DNA from: an uncultured Eubacteriales bacterium
Lineage (GTDB): Bacteria > Bacillota > Clostridia > Lachnospirales > Lachnospiraceae
Length of the DNA: 10,493 nucleotides
NCBI GenBank assembly: GCA_902772745.1
Contig: CACYBV010000292.1
Span: forward strand, 1 to 10,493
Direction of reading: 5' to 3'
The position numbers were made by a program, and so were the translations under genes. Shown one piece after another: positions 1 to 6,247 of the stretch (position 1 is the stretch's first letter; each line of letters opens with the position of its first letter). The notes below the pieces were generated by a model. It was not told where the DNA came from, did no database searches, and saw only the letters and a program-made list of their open reading frames with translations.

Positions 1-381
1 GATATTCTCGTGAGCCTGCATTTCAATGCGACCGTAAACCATAATGCGGCCGGCTGCCTCGCCTTTGTCTCTTATCAGAGCAACGTCGCGGCGCAGTGCA
101 ACGGGCTCGCGAATTCGATCCTCGCTCAGGTCAGTGCGCTCGGCATCAACAATCTCGGCCCGAAGACGACGGCCAGCGACCAGTATTATGACGAATTCGG
201 CAATCCGCTCGATTATTACGCGATCAACCGCCACTGCGCAAACCGCGGCATCCCGGGCATCATCATCGAGCACTGTTTCATGGATACGCAGCCGGAGTTC
301 CTGGATGACGGACATCTCCAGCAGCTCGGCGTCGCAGATGCCGTAGGTATTGCAAATTATCTCGGACTTTCGGCGAAATAA
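1..381 (+). CDS. N-acetylmuramoyl-L-alanine amidase, C-terminal part (amidase_3), 5' truncated by window edge
   Basis: The frame is open from base 1 and gives the last 126 residues of a zinc-dependent cell-wall amidase. This family cleaves the amide bond between MurNAc and the stem-peptide L-Ala of peptidoglycan, outside the cytoplasm. Two hallmarks of amidase_3 are visible. The first is SLHFNA near residues 5-10, which carries a zinc-binding His. The second is GIPGIIIEHCFM about 80 residues later, which carries the catalytic Glu. The stretch between them (YYAINRHCANRGIPG) also fits the family. The protein ends about 35 residues after the Glu motif, so the catalytic domain is C-terminal. Any signal peptide, SH3 or other wall-binding domain would lie upstream of the window. 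The next gene starts 27 bases after the stop, which suggests cotranscription. Family assignment is firm; the exact physiological role is unknown. Confidence 0.9.
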   Translation, partial: DILVSLHFNATVNHNAAGCLAFVSYQSNVAAQCNGLANSILAQVSALGINNLGPKTTASDQYYDEFGNPLDYYAINRHCANRGIPGIIIEHCFMDTQPEFLDDGHLQQLGVADAVGIANYLGLSAK

Positions 382-408
382 GTCCGTGCTGCAGCAGGTA
401 TAAAACGG

Positions 409-1236
409 ATGAATACAGCGGATTACCGTTATGGGGAGAATGAATCAGGCAGGAAGGGGATGCGGATCCTCCTGCCTGTTCTCTATGCCATAGCGGAGCT
501 CGCAATCCTTGTTGTCCTGAAAAAGCAGGATTTTACGGGCGGGTCCGTGCTTCTTGCGACCGCGCTTATGTACGGCGCCATTGTGCTGAACACGGCGGTG
601 CTTCTGATCCTGCTGCTCCGGCATTTTGCCCGCGAAACGAAGCGGGAGAGGAGCCTGGAGGAAGACCAGGGACTTTTTGGCGTCATGTCCCGGCGTTCGG
701 TTTTCGTGTCGCTCGGGCTTCTGTTCACGCTCGCGGCGGACACGGTGCTCGTCCTTCTCGACCGCTGGTACCTTGCGGGCGTGATTCTGTTCTGCATCGT
801 GCAGACATGCTACGCGCTGAGCTTCGGTTCGGGTTTTCGGGACTGGCTTCTTCGGATCGGGAATTTCCTTCTCGTCGCAGCGGTTCTTCTGGTGTTTCGG
901 ATGGGTACGCCGCTGAATATTGCCTCCGCGTATTCGATCACCCAGCTTACGCTGAATGCGCTTGCGGCAGTTATCCTGATCTTCCAGGCGCGGGCAGAGG
1001 GCGAAACCGCGGAAGACCATCCGGGGCTGCTTCTTTTCGCTCTCGGGCTCATTCTGTTCTGGTGCTGCGACGTCTCAGTCGGGATTTATAACCTGACCGC
1101 GGGTGTTCCCGGATTCGGTACGCTCTGCGAGACCAGCGGATTTCTGATGTGGGTCTTTTACCTGCCTTCCCAGGTGCTTCTGGTATTTTCGGAGATGTGC
1201 TTCCTTCGTGAAGACTCGAAACCTCATACCCGGTGA
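409..1236 (+). CDS. Polytopic membrane protein, possibly YhhN/lysoplasmalogenase-like
   Basis: This 275-residue protein is very hydrophobic. About eight membrane helices can be drawn, near residues 18-38, 46-71, 97-118, 121-139, 150-168, 174-195, 206-227 and 244-262. Residues 75-96 form a charged cytosolic-type loop. The layout resembles the eight-helix YhhN/TMEM86 family, whose animal members hydrolyse the vinyl-ether bond of lysoplasmalogens. An Asp sits inside one helix (LAADTVLVLL, D111), is followed by a helix ending CYALSFG, and a second intramembrane Asp occurs late (WCCDVSVG, D221). These are only partial matches, so the assignment is inference. The start at 409 has an AGG 10 bases upstream. 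A later Met (residue 18, base 460) has a purine run that touches it and is too close to serve as a good binding site. The gene lies between the amidase and the rRNA methyltransferase on the same strand. Confidence 0.8.
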   Translation: MNTADYRYGENESGRKGMRILLPVLYAIAELAILVVLKKQDFTGGSVLLATALMYGAIVLNTAVLLILLLRHFARETKRERSLEEDQGLFGVMSRRSVFVSLGLLFTLAADTVLVLLDRWYLAGVILFCIVQTCYALSFGSGFRDWLLRIGNFLLVAAVLLVFRMGTPLNIASAYSITQLTLNALAAVILIFQARAEGETAEDHPGLLLFALGLILFWCCDVSVGIYNLTAGVPGFGTLCETSGFLMWVFYLPSQVLLVFSEMCFLREDSKPHTR

Positions 1237-1291
1237 ACAGGGCGGAAAGAAATCTATTTGTATACTGCAGGATTGTTGGAGAATACGGCAG

Positions 1292-2614
1292 ATGAAAATC
1301 AGGAGAGAATATATTCAGGCGGTAATTACAAAAAAAGGAACGCGCTGGGTTCAGGGCGGACATCCCTGGATTTACGAGGCGGAGGTTCTCGGATACCGGA
1401 ATCCTTCTTCGGAAGAGCTGCAGAAGGATTCCGCACTGCCGCGTCTTCCCTTTGGAATTGAAAACGGCGCCATAGTCGATGCGGTCTCGGAAAACGACCG
1501 GTATCTCGGCTCCGGTTTTTACAGCGAAAAGAGCAAAATCCGCATCCGGCTGATTTCGGAAAACGCGAATGATCAGTTTGATGCGGAGTTCTGGAGAAGA
1601 CGGATCCGCTATGCCCTGGATTACCGCAAGGCTGTCATGGGAATGGAGGATTACCGCTGTTGCCGGCTGATCTACGGCGAAACGGACGGATTCCCGGGAC
1701 TGACCGTCGACCGCTTTTCCGATCTCTTATCAGTGCAGATTCTGTCACAGGGAATCGAACGGATCCGGGACATCCTGATACCGGAGCTGGTGCGGGAGCT
1801 CCTTCATGACGGACAGGAGATCCGGGGCGTATTCCTTCGGAATGACGTGAAAATCCGGGCTTTAGAAGGCCTTCCGGAAGGAAAGGGCTGGTATGTCCTC
1901 CCCGACTCCGGCGCGCCGGAATACCGCGAAATTCGCGCTCTTACGGCCGATCCCCGGCGTTCCCCGCAGACCGAGATCACGGAGAACGGAATTATTTATT
2001 CGGTGGACGTCGAAAACGGCCAGAAAACGGGCTTTTTCCTGGACCAGAAATACAACCGGCTGGCGGTCAGAAGGCTTGCGCAATCGCGGCGCGTACTGGA
2101 CTGCTTTACCCACACCGGATCTTTCGCCCTGAATGCGGCGGCCGCCGGCGCCAGGTCCGTTACGGCGGTCGACATCAGCGCGTCTGCGGTTGCGATGGCC
2201 GAAAAAAACGCCGGGAGAAACGGCCTTTCGGATCGGATAGATTTTGTCACGGCGGACGTGTTCGAGCTCCTTTCGGAGCTTCTTATGAAGCGGGAGAAGC
2301 CGTATGACCTGATCATTCTCGACCCGCCGGCTTTTACGAAATCCCGGAAAACCGTTTCGAATGCCGCGAAAGGCTATAAGGAAATCAATCTCGCGGCGCT
2401 TCGGATTCTTCCCCGGGGCGGGTATCTCGCAACGGCTTCCTGCAGTCATTTCATGGATCATGCGCGCTTTGAGGAAATGCTCCGCGAGGCGGCCAGGGAA
2501 GCCGGTGTAAAGCTCCGGCTCATTGAAGTGCGGGGACCGGCGCCGGACCACCCGGTGCTCTTCGGCGTTCCGGAGACCGAGTATCTGAAGTTTTACATTT
2601 TCCAGGTGGTATAA
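1292..2614 (+). CDS. rlmI: RlmI-type class I SAM-dependent rRNA (cytosine-C5) methyltransferase
   Basis: This is a 440-residue member of the family of E. coli RlmI, which makes m5C1962 in 23S rRNA; the exact target base here is inferred. An N-terminal PUA-like RNA-binding domain covers roughly residues 1-80 (GTRWVQGGHPWIYEAEV). A linking domain follows, containing GETDGFPGLTVDRF (129-142). The Rossmann methyltransferase domain then shows QKTGFFLDQ (244-252), the SAM-binding motif VLDCFTHTGSFALNAAAAGA (268-287), the acidic strand end TAVDIS, LDPPAFTKSRK (343-353), and ATASCSHF with the likely catalytic C384. The frame is open back to base 1208, inside the preceding gene. The ATG at 1292 is preferred because it has GGAG 10 bases upstream and because homology begins there. 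It is somewhat longer than E. coli RlmI (about 396 residues), with extra sequence near residues 36-58 and 205-230. Confidence 0.92.
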   Translation: MKIRREYIQAVITKKGTRWVQGGHPWIYEAEVLGYRNPSSEELQKDSALPRLPFGIENGAIVDAVSENDRYLGSGFYSEKSKIRIRLISENANDQFDAEFWRRRIRYALDYRKAVMGMEDYRCCRLIYGETDGFPGLTVDRFSDLLSVQILSQGIERIRDILIPELVRELLHDGQEIRGVFLRNDVKIRALEGLPEGKGWYVLPDSGAPEYREIRALTADPRRSPQTEITENGIIYSVDVENGQKTGFFLDQKYNRLAVRRLAQSRRVLDCFTHTGSFALNAAAAGARSVTAVDISASAVAMAEKNAGRNGLSDRIDFVTADVFELLSELLMKREKPYDLIILDPPAFTKSRKTVSNAAKGYKEINLAALRILPRGGYLATASCSHFMDHARFEEMLREAAREAGVKLRLIEVRGPAPDHPVLFGVPETEYLKFYIFQVV

Positions 2615-2615
2615 T
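2610..2615 (+). promoter_or_regulatory. Possible -10 hexamer (TATAAT) over the rlmI stop codon
   Basis: A perfect TATAAT overlaps the methyltransferase stop codon, 27 bases before the GH20 start codon. A start of transcription about 7 bases downstream would leave a short leader carrying the strong GGGAGGG ribosome binding site (2631-2637). No convincing -35 hexamer lies 16-18 bases upstream; the nearest is a weak CTGAAG. This may be a chance match created by the final codons and stop of rlmI. Confidence 0.25.
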
Positions 2616-2641
2616 AAAACGGAAAGACCGGGGAGGGCAGC

Positions 2642-4549
2642 ATGAATTTCAACGGAAAACTCAGACAGGGATCGGAAGAGGCACAGGTTTTTTCGGCGCT
2701 GCTTTCGGAAAACGGCCACAGCGCGTTTTCGGAAGACGGGACAGCCGTGCGCTTTTCGGAAATTCCGGAAACGGAGGACGGAAGACCGGCTGTCCGGCTT
2801 ACACGGGACGAACAGGGCTTTCTCATAGAATATTCCGACCGCCGGGCTTTTGTCCGGGGCACGGCGCTTCTCATGCGGTACGCAGATGAAAAAGAGGGCT
2901 TCTTTGCCGCGGAAAGTCCGTCTTTTGATACGCTCGGACCGATGCTGGACTGTTCGAGAAACGCGGTTATGAAGCCGGAAAAAGTAAAACAGCTCCTGCG
3001 GCTTTCGGCGCTTTCGGGGATGAACGCCCTGATGCTTTATACCGAGGATACCTACGAGATTCCGGGGCATCCGTATTTCGGGCGGCTCCGCGGGGCATAT
3101 ACGCAGGAGGAACTCAGGGAACTCGACGCCTATGCGGCGCTTCTCGGGATCGAACTGATCCCCTGTATCCAGATGCTGGCGCATCTCGGAGCGATTTTCG
3201 AGTGGAAACCCTATCGGAAGCTTCGCGACTGGGACGACATCCTGAACCTTGCAGAGGATGAAACATACGAGCTTCTCGATCAGATGGCAAAATCCGTGTC
3301 CGAAACCTTCCGTTCCCGCCGGATCAACATCGGCATGGATGAAGCCTATCTTCTCGGCCGCGGGCATTATATCGAGAAAAAAGGATACCGAAAAAGTTCG
3401 GAAATCATGGCGGAGCATCTCGGAAAGGTGATGGAAATCCTCAGGAAATACGGATTCCGGCCCATGATGTGGAGCGATATGTTCTTCCGGATGTGCACGC
3501 CGGACGAGAGCTATTACAATCCGGACTGCACGGTGACGGAGGAGGTAAAGAAGGCAATCCCCCGGGAGATGACGCTCGTATACTGGGACTATTACGGAAC
3601 CGGACGCGCGCGTTATGATTATATGATGGCGAACCATTTCAAGATGACCGACCGGATCGCCTTTGCCGGCGGAACTTCCTCCTGGTACGGCCTGGTTCCC
3701 CTGAACCGTTTTTCCCTGAATTCCGCACGGGCGGCGCTTGAGAGCGCCAGGGACTGCGGCATGCGGGAACTGTATGTGACGATGTGGGGCGATGACGGCG
3801 GGACCTGTTCCGCATTCGCCTGCCTGCCGACGCTTGTCTGCTACGGGGAGGCGAACTGGAACGGGCGGACGGACGACCAGGACCTCAGGGAAGCGATGAA
3901 GGCGGAAACCGGTGCGGATTTCGACGCCTTCCTGAATTTCGAAGAGCTGCAGAATTTCAGCTGCAGGAAGGACTTCGGCTTTGCGCCGAAAAATCCGTCG
4001 CGATACCTCCTGTGGCAGGATCCGCTGCAGGGGAAATACGACTGCCATGTTCCGGAGGACGCGCGGACGCGCTATACGGAGGCGATTTTCCGCCTGATGG
4101 AAGACCGGCAGAAATGTCATCCGAAATACGGATATCTGTTCGACAGCTTTTCGGCGCTTTCGGATGTCCTGCGGGACAAGGCGGATCTCGGAATCCTGAT
4201 AAAATCCGCATATGACCGAGGGAACACCGCCGCGCTTTCGGAACTTCGGGACAACCTGATTCCGGACATGGAGAAACGGGTCGAAGCCCTGATGAAAGTG
4301 CTCCGGACCCAGTGGATGGCGGACAATAAGCCATTCGGTTTCGACGTTCAGGAAATCCGTTTCGGCGGGCTTCTTCTCAGGCTTCGGGAAGCGCGGACGC
4401 AGATCGGCGAATACCTTGAGGGCAAAATCACGGAAATCCCGGAGCTTCTCGTACCGCGTCTTCCCTATGGGGAAACCGGAAACGGAGACTGCGTAATCCA
4501 GGAAAACAGCTGGAAGCGGATGGCAACATCGGAAGTGCTGTCATTCTGA
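2642..4549 (+). CDS. Family 20 glycoside hydrolase, GH20C-type exo-beta-N-acetylhexosaminidase, cytoplasmic
   Basis: This 635-residue protein is predicted to remove terminal beta-linked GlcNAc or GalNAc from glycans. The clearest signature is the GH20 active-site pair in RRINIGMDEAYLLGRG: D233 polarises the substrate acetamido group and E234 is the general acid/base. Domain order appears to be an N-terminal GH20b-like domain (about 1-95), a (beta/alpha)8 barrel starting at MLDCSRNAVM (101-110) and reaching MWGDDGGTCS (381-390), and a helical C-terminal domain (about 430-620). Aromatic residues expected around the sugar pocket are seen at MMWSDMFF (275-282), YWDYYG and SSWYG. Size and architecture resemble Streptococcus pneumoniae GH20C, which has a dedicated C-terminal helical domain. 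No signal peptide is present, so substrates are probably imported oligosaccharides or turnover products. GGGAGGG (2631-2637) precedes the ATG. No transporter is visible within the window. Confidence 0.9.
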   Translation: MNFNGKLRQGSEEAQVFSALLSENGHSAFSEDGTAVRFSEIPETEDGRPAVRLTRDEQGFLIEYSDRRAFVRGTALLMRYADEKEGFFAAESPSFDTLGPMLDCSRNAVMKPEKVKQLLRLSALSGMNALMLYTEDTYEIPGHPYFGRLRGAYTQEELRELDAYAALLGIELIPCIQMLAHLGAIFEWKPYRKLRDWDDILNLAEDETYELLDQMAKSVSETFRSRRINIGMDEAYLLGRGHYIEKKGYRKSSEIMAEHLGKVMEILRKYGFRPMMWSDMFFRMCTPDESYYNPDCTVTEEVKKAIPREMTLVYWDYYGTGRARYDYMMANHFKMTDRIAFAGGTSSWYGLVPLNRFSLNSARAALESARDCGMRELYVTMWGDDGGTCSAFACLPTLVCYGEANWNGRTDDQDLREAMKAETGADFDAFLNFEELQNFSCRKDFGFAPKNPSRYLLWQDPLQGKYDCHVPEDARTRYTEAIFRLMEDRQKCHPKYGYLFDSFSALSDVLRDKADLGILIKSAYDRGNTAALSELRDNLIPDMEKRVEALMKVLRTQWMADNKPFGFDVQEIRFGGLLLRLREARTQIGEYLEGKITEIPELLVPRLPYGETGNGDCVIQENSWKRMATSEVLSF

Positions 4550-4628
4550 AAACATACAGCCGTGCGGCGCGCGGTAAAAGCCGGCCGTATTTCGGCCGGG
4601 CATGCTGCACAGTTATGAAAACATACAG
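4547..4628 (+). repeat. Pair of 13-base direct repeats flanking a hairpin
   Basis: TGAAAACATACAG occurs exactly at 4547-4559, where its first bases form the GH20 stop codon, and again at 4616-4628 in the leader of the cyclophilin gene. The copies are 69 bases apart and bracket the inverted repeat at 4581-4599. The match does not extend beyond 13 bases on either side. It could be a small duplication, a binding-site pair or chance. Confidence 0.6.
4581..4599 (+). terminator. Short GC-rich hairpin between the GH20 gene and cyclophilin, possible terminator
   Basis: CCGGCCG (4581-4587) and CGGCCGG (4593-4599) form a perfect 7-bp stem with a 5-base loop (TATTT). It sits 32 bases after the GH20 stop codon. 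No T-run follows, so it is a weak intrinsic terminator at best. The leader between it and the cyclophilin start carries GGAGG at 4634-4638, and no clear -35/-10 pair was found there. Confidence 0.4.
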
Positions 4629-4648
4629 AATACGGAGGAAATCATTAC

Positions 4649-5125
4649 ATGAAGAAATTCACTATGGTACTTGAAAACGGTAAGGTTATGAGCGGTGAAC
4701 TCTATGAGGAAATCGCGCCGATCACCGTGGCAAACTTTGAAAAACTCGCAAACGAAGGCTTCTACGACGGCCTGATCTTTCATCGCGTCATCCCGGGCTT
4801 TATGATCCAGGGCGGCGACCCGGAAGGCACCGGCATGGGCGGCCCCGGTTATGAAATCAAAGGCGAATTCTCACGTAACGGCTGGGAGAACAACCTGAAG
4901 CATGAAAGAGGCGTTCTCTCGATGGCCCGTACGATGGATCCGGATTCCGCCGGCTCCCAGTTCTTTGTTATGGTTGCGGATGCACCGCATCTCGACGGGA
5001 GCTATGCGGCTTTTGGAAAAGTAACCGAGGGCATCGAAGCCGCCGATGAAATCGTATCCGTCCGCCGCGACTATATGGACCGCCCTTATGAAGAGCAGCG
5101 CATCAAAACCATCCGCGTAGAATAA
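4649..5125 (+). CDS. ppiB: Cyclophilin-type peptidyl-prolyl cis-trans isomerase, small cytosolic form
   Basis: This is a 158-residue single-domain cyclophilin that interconverts cis and trans X-Pro bonds during protein folding. FHRVIPGFMIQGGD (44-57) carries the catalytic Arg (R46) and the substrate-contacting Phe, Met and Gln (F51, M52, Q54). SAGSQFFVM (100-108) and HLDGSYAAFGKV (114-125) complete the pocket. The position of human cyclophilin A Trp121 is His114 here, a change that by family knowledge would weaken cyclosporin binding. There is no signal peptide or lipobox, so the enzyme acts in the cytosol. The length is close to the family minimum, and the domain looks complete. GGAGG (4634-4638) lies 10 bases upstream of the ATG. 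The downstream neighbour is convergent. Confidence 0.95.
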   Translation: MKKFTMVLENGKVMSGELYEEIAPITVANFEKLANEGFYDGLIFHRVIPGFMIQGGDPEGTGMGGPGYEIKGEFSRNGWENNLKHERGVLSMARTMDPDSAGSQFFVMVADAPHLDGSYAAFGKVTEGIEAADEIVSVRRDYMDRPYEEQRIKTIRVE

Positions 5126-5157
5126 TATATAACCGGAAAACAAAAATGTCCGGCCCG

Positions 5158-5205
5158 CCGGAAACTCCCTCGGCAGCAGAACCCTGCGGCAAAAGAAGTT
5201 TCCGG
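5158..5205. terminator. Inverted repeat downstream of ppiB
   Basis: CCGGAAACT (5158-5166) is the exact reverse complement of AGTTTCCGG (5197-5205). The 9-bp stem encloses 30 bases, which contain a smaller GCAG/CTGC pairing. A competing 5-bp hairpin, CCGGA (5133-5137) with TCCGG (5149-5153), lies just upstream. The position 33 bases after the ppiB stop suggests a role in 3'-end formation, but there is no T-run after the stem. Confidence 0.45.
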
Positions 5206-5215
5206 GCTATGAACA

Positions 5216-5281
5216 AGCCCCCCGATATCTTCCGCTTCGGAGACGGCTTCAGTTCTCCGAAAAAGAAGATGTCAGGGGGCT
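5216..5281. repeat. Nested imperfect palindrome between convergent genes
   Basis: The outer arms are 5216-5232 and 5265-5281. They pair over 17 positions with one wobble and one mismatch, and are capped by a GCCCCCC / GGGGGC run. Inside them, TTCGGAGA (5236-5243) and TCTCCGAA (5254-5261) form a perfect 8-bp stem with a 10-base loop. The two stems are separated by a symmetric 3+3 internal loop. The 66-base unit would fold into one long rod. It may act as a bidirectional terminator or be a copy of a dispersed palindromic element; neither is proven from one copy. Confidence 0.6.
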
Positions 5282-5286
5282 GTCCC

Positions 5287-5312
5287 TGCCCCGGGTATTT
5301 CGCCCGCAGGCA
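5287..5312 (-). terminator. Small stem-loop immediately after the minus-strand gene
   Basis: TGCC (5287-5290) pairs with GGCA (5309-5312) and CGGG (5292-5295) with CCCG (5303-5306), giving an interrupted 8-bp stem directly abutting the stop codon at 5313-5315. For minus-strand transcripts it would be followed by the larger palindrome at 5216-5281. It is a weak structure and could be part of a compound terminator. Confidence 0.3.
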
Positions 5313-6005
5313 TTATTCGTAAATGAGTTTTCCGAGAGCTTTCTGGGCATCCTCACGCTTTGTGGAAACGACAAAGGTGAGATAGTTTCCTTCGCCGACC
5401 AGCCCGATGGTCTCCGCCAGGTCCGTACCTGCCAGAAGGATGCCGTAAGGAATTGTTTCTCCGTCAGAGGCTGTGAGAGAGAGGACGCGGTTTTCCGAGA
5501 CGAGGCGCTGATAAAGATCGTTGCTCAGGATTTCGCGGAGGTCTGTGAAAGCGCGGTTATCCGGATCATCCTTGCTCATATAGGAGCTCAGGAAAATTTC
5601 GTTGCCGATCATGCAGTCCAGGTCGCGCGCCGACATGCGTGCGATAACCTTCTGACTCATGGTAACCGCCTCCTGGACATTGCCGGAGTCGATCGGGGAA
5701 TAATTCACTTCGATATGATACTTTTTTGGATCGGCATCAAGGAGCGGCGCGATTTTTTCCATCAGCTGGTCTTCGGCTTCATCCGCGACGAAGCCCGAAT
5801 AACTTTCGATCGTGATAATCATCGGGATGGAGTTATAGATAATTGTTTTCGTCATGGAAACAATGAACACAATTCCGGCGACGATCGCTACAATCGGAAT
5901 ACCGTAATAAGTCGCGATATATTTTACCTTGTCCTTAAGCGGCGCGCCTTTCAGTTTTTTCCACTGTTTTTTGGAATTGCTGCCTTCTCCGTATATATCC
6001 GCCAT
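5313..6005 (-). CDS. Single-pass membrane-anchored protein of unknown function
   Basis: This 230-residue protein starts with a basic cytosolic segment (NSKKQWKKLKGAPLKDKVKY, residues 10-29). One membrane helix follows at about 34-54 (YGIPIVAIVAGIVFIVSM). About 175 residues then lie outside by the positive-inside rule. The outer part begins like a beta strand (MIITIESYSGF) and alternates predicted helices and strands. DSGNVQEAVTMSQKVIARMS and DLDCMIGNEIFLSSYM vaguely recall extracellular solute-binding folds, which is inference only. No lipobox or cleavable signal is seen. On the minus strand GGAGAGG precedes the ATG by about 6 bases, supporting the start. The gene is divergent from the DUF624-GltX unit and convergent with ppiB. 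I do not recognise a named family. Confidence 0.85.
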   Translation of the reverse strand: MADIYGEGSNSKKQWKKLKGAPLKDKVKYIATYYGIPIVAIVAGIVFIVSMTKTIIYNSIPMIITIESYSGFVADEAEDQLMEKIAPLLDADPKKYHIEVNYSPIDSGNVQEAVTMSQKVIARMSARDLDCMIGNEIFLSSYMSKDDPDNRAFTDLREILSNDLYQRLVSENRVLSLTASDGETIPYGILLAGTDLAETIGLVGEGNYLTFVVSTKREDAQKALGKLIYE

Positions 6006-6247
6006 ATTGAACCTCTCCGATCATAAAAATTTCTGCATTTCTGCCCGGCCTCTTTTTCAAAGCCTTCTATAGTTTAGCACATTTTCCGGAAAAAGAGAAG
6101 CCGCCAGAAGTGAATTAATTGTTAAACTTCCCCTGAATTTGCCTGCCGCCCTTGCAAAGACCCGAAAATTCTGCTATAGTAATAAAGTGTCTGCATCCGG
6201 CGGACGGAGCGCGGACAGAGAGCTTCTGCATTATTCAAGAGGTGCAT
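6006..6247. promoter_or_regulatory. Divergent intergenic spacer with palindromic elements
   Basis: This 242-base AT-rich spacer separates the minus-strand membrane protein from the DUF624-GltX unit. It holds a perfect 12-base palindrome, TTTTCCGGAAAA (6082-6093). The palindrome overlaps the right arm of a wider inverted repeat, CTCTTTTT (6050-6057) with AAAAAGAG (6090-6097). GAAGT and ACTTC flank an AT stretch near 6107-6131. These could be operator sites or leader structures for the minus-strand gene. No clear minus-strand -35/-10 pair was found. The plus-strand promoter is listed separately. Confidence 0.4.
6152..6180 (+). promoter_or_regulatory. Sigma-A-type promoter for the DUF624-gltX unit
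   Basis: TTGCAA (6152-6157, 4 of 6 to consensus) and TATAGT (6175-6180, 5 of 6) are separated by exactly 17 bases. Transcription would start near 6187, giving a leader of about 60 bases before the ATG at 6248. The leader is too short for a T-box riboswitch. Confidence 0.65.

Noticed and set aside
1208..1291. Upstream extension of the rlmI frame into the preceding gene
   Set aside because: The 28 extra residues do not resemble the PUA domain start, and the ATG at 1292 has GGAG at a reasonable distance.
1862..4120. A 2.2-kb open frame on the minus strand, opposite rlmI and the GH20 gene
   Set aside because: It overlaps two well-supported genes, shows basic low-complexity composition with no recognisable domain, and is explained by high GC and frequent TCG/TTC/GAA codons on the plus strand.
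2640..4300. Very frequent TTTCGG / TTCGGA words, considered as an uptake-signal-like repeat
   Set aside because: They fall mostly in fixed codon phase and recur in all genes here, so codon preference (TCG, TTC, CGG, GAA) explains them; counts against a codon-shuffled control would be needed to revive the idea.
4615..4674. A 19-codon ORF overlapping the ppiB start (ATG inside the second direct repeat)
   Set aside because: It has no clear ribosome binding site and no conserved features, and it overlaps ppiB out of frame; a leader-peptide role cannot be supported.
6152..6247. N-terminal extension of the DUF624 frame from a TTG at 6152
   Set aside because: The TTG is part of the -35 hexamer and would be upstream of the transcription start. 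The extension looks unlike protein, while the ATG at 6248 has a binding site and the family N-terminus.
6187..6247. T-box or other amino-acid riboswitch ahead of the gltX unit
   Set aside because: The leader is only about 60 bases, and no T-box consensus, specifier stem or terminator is visible.
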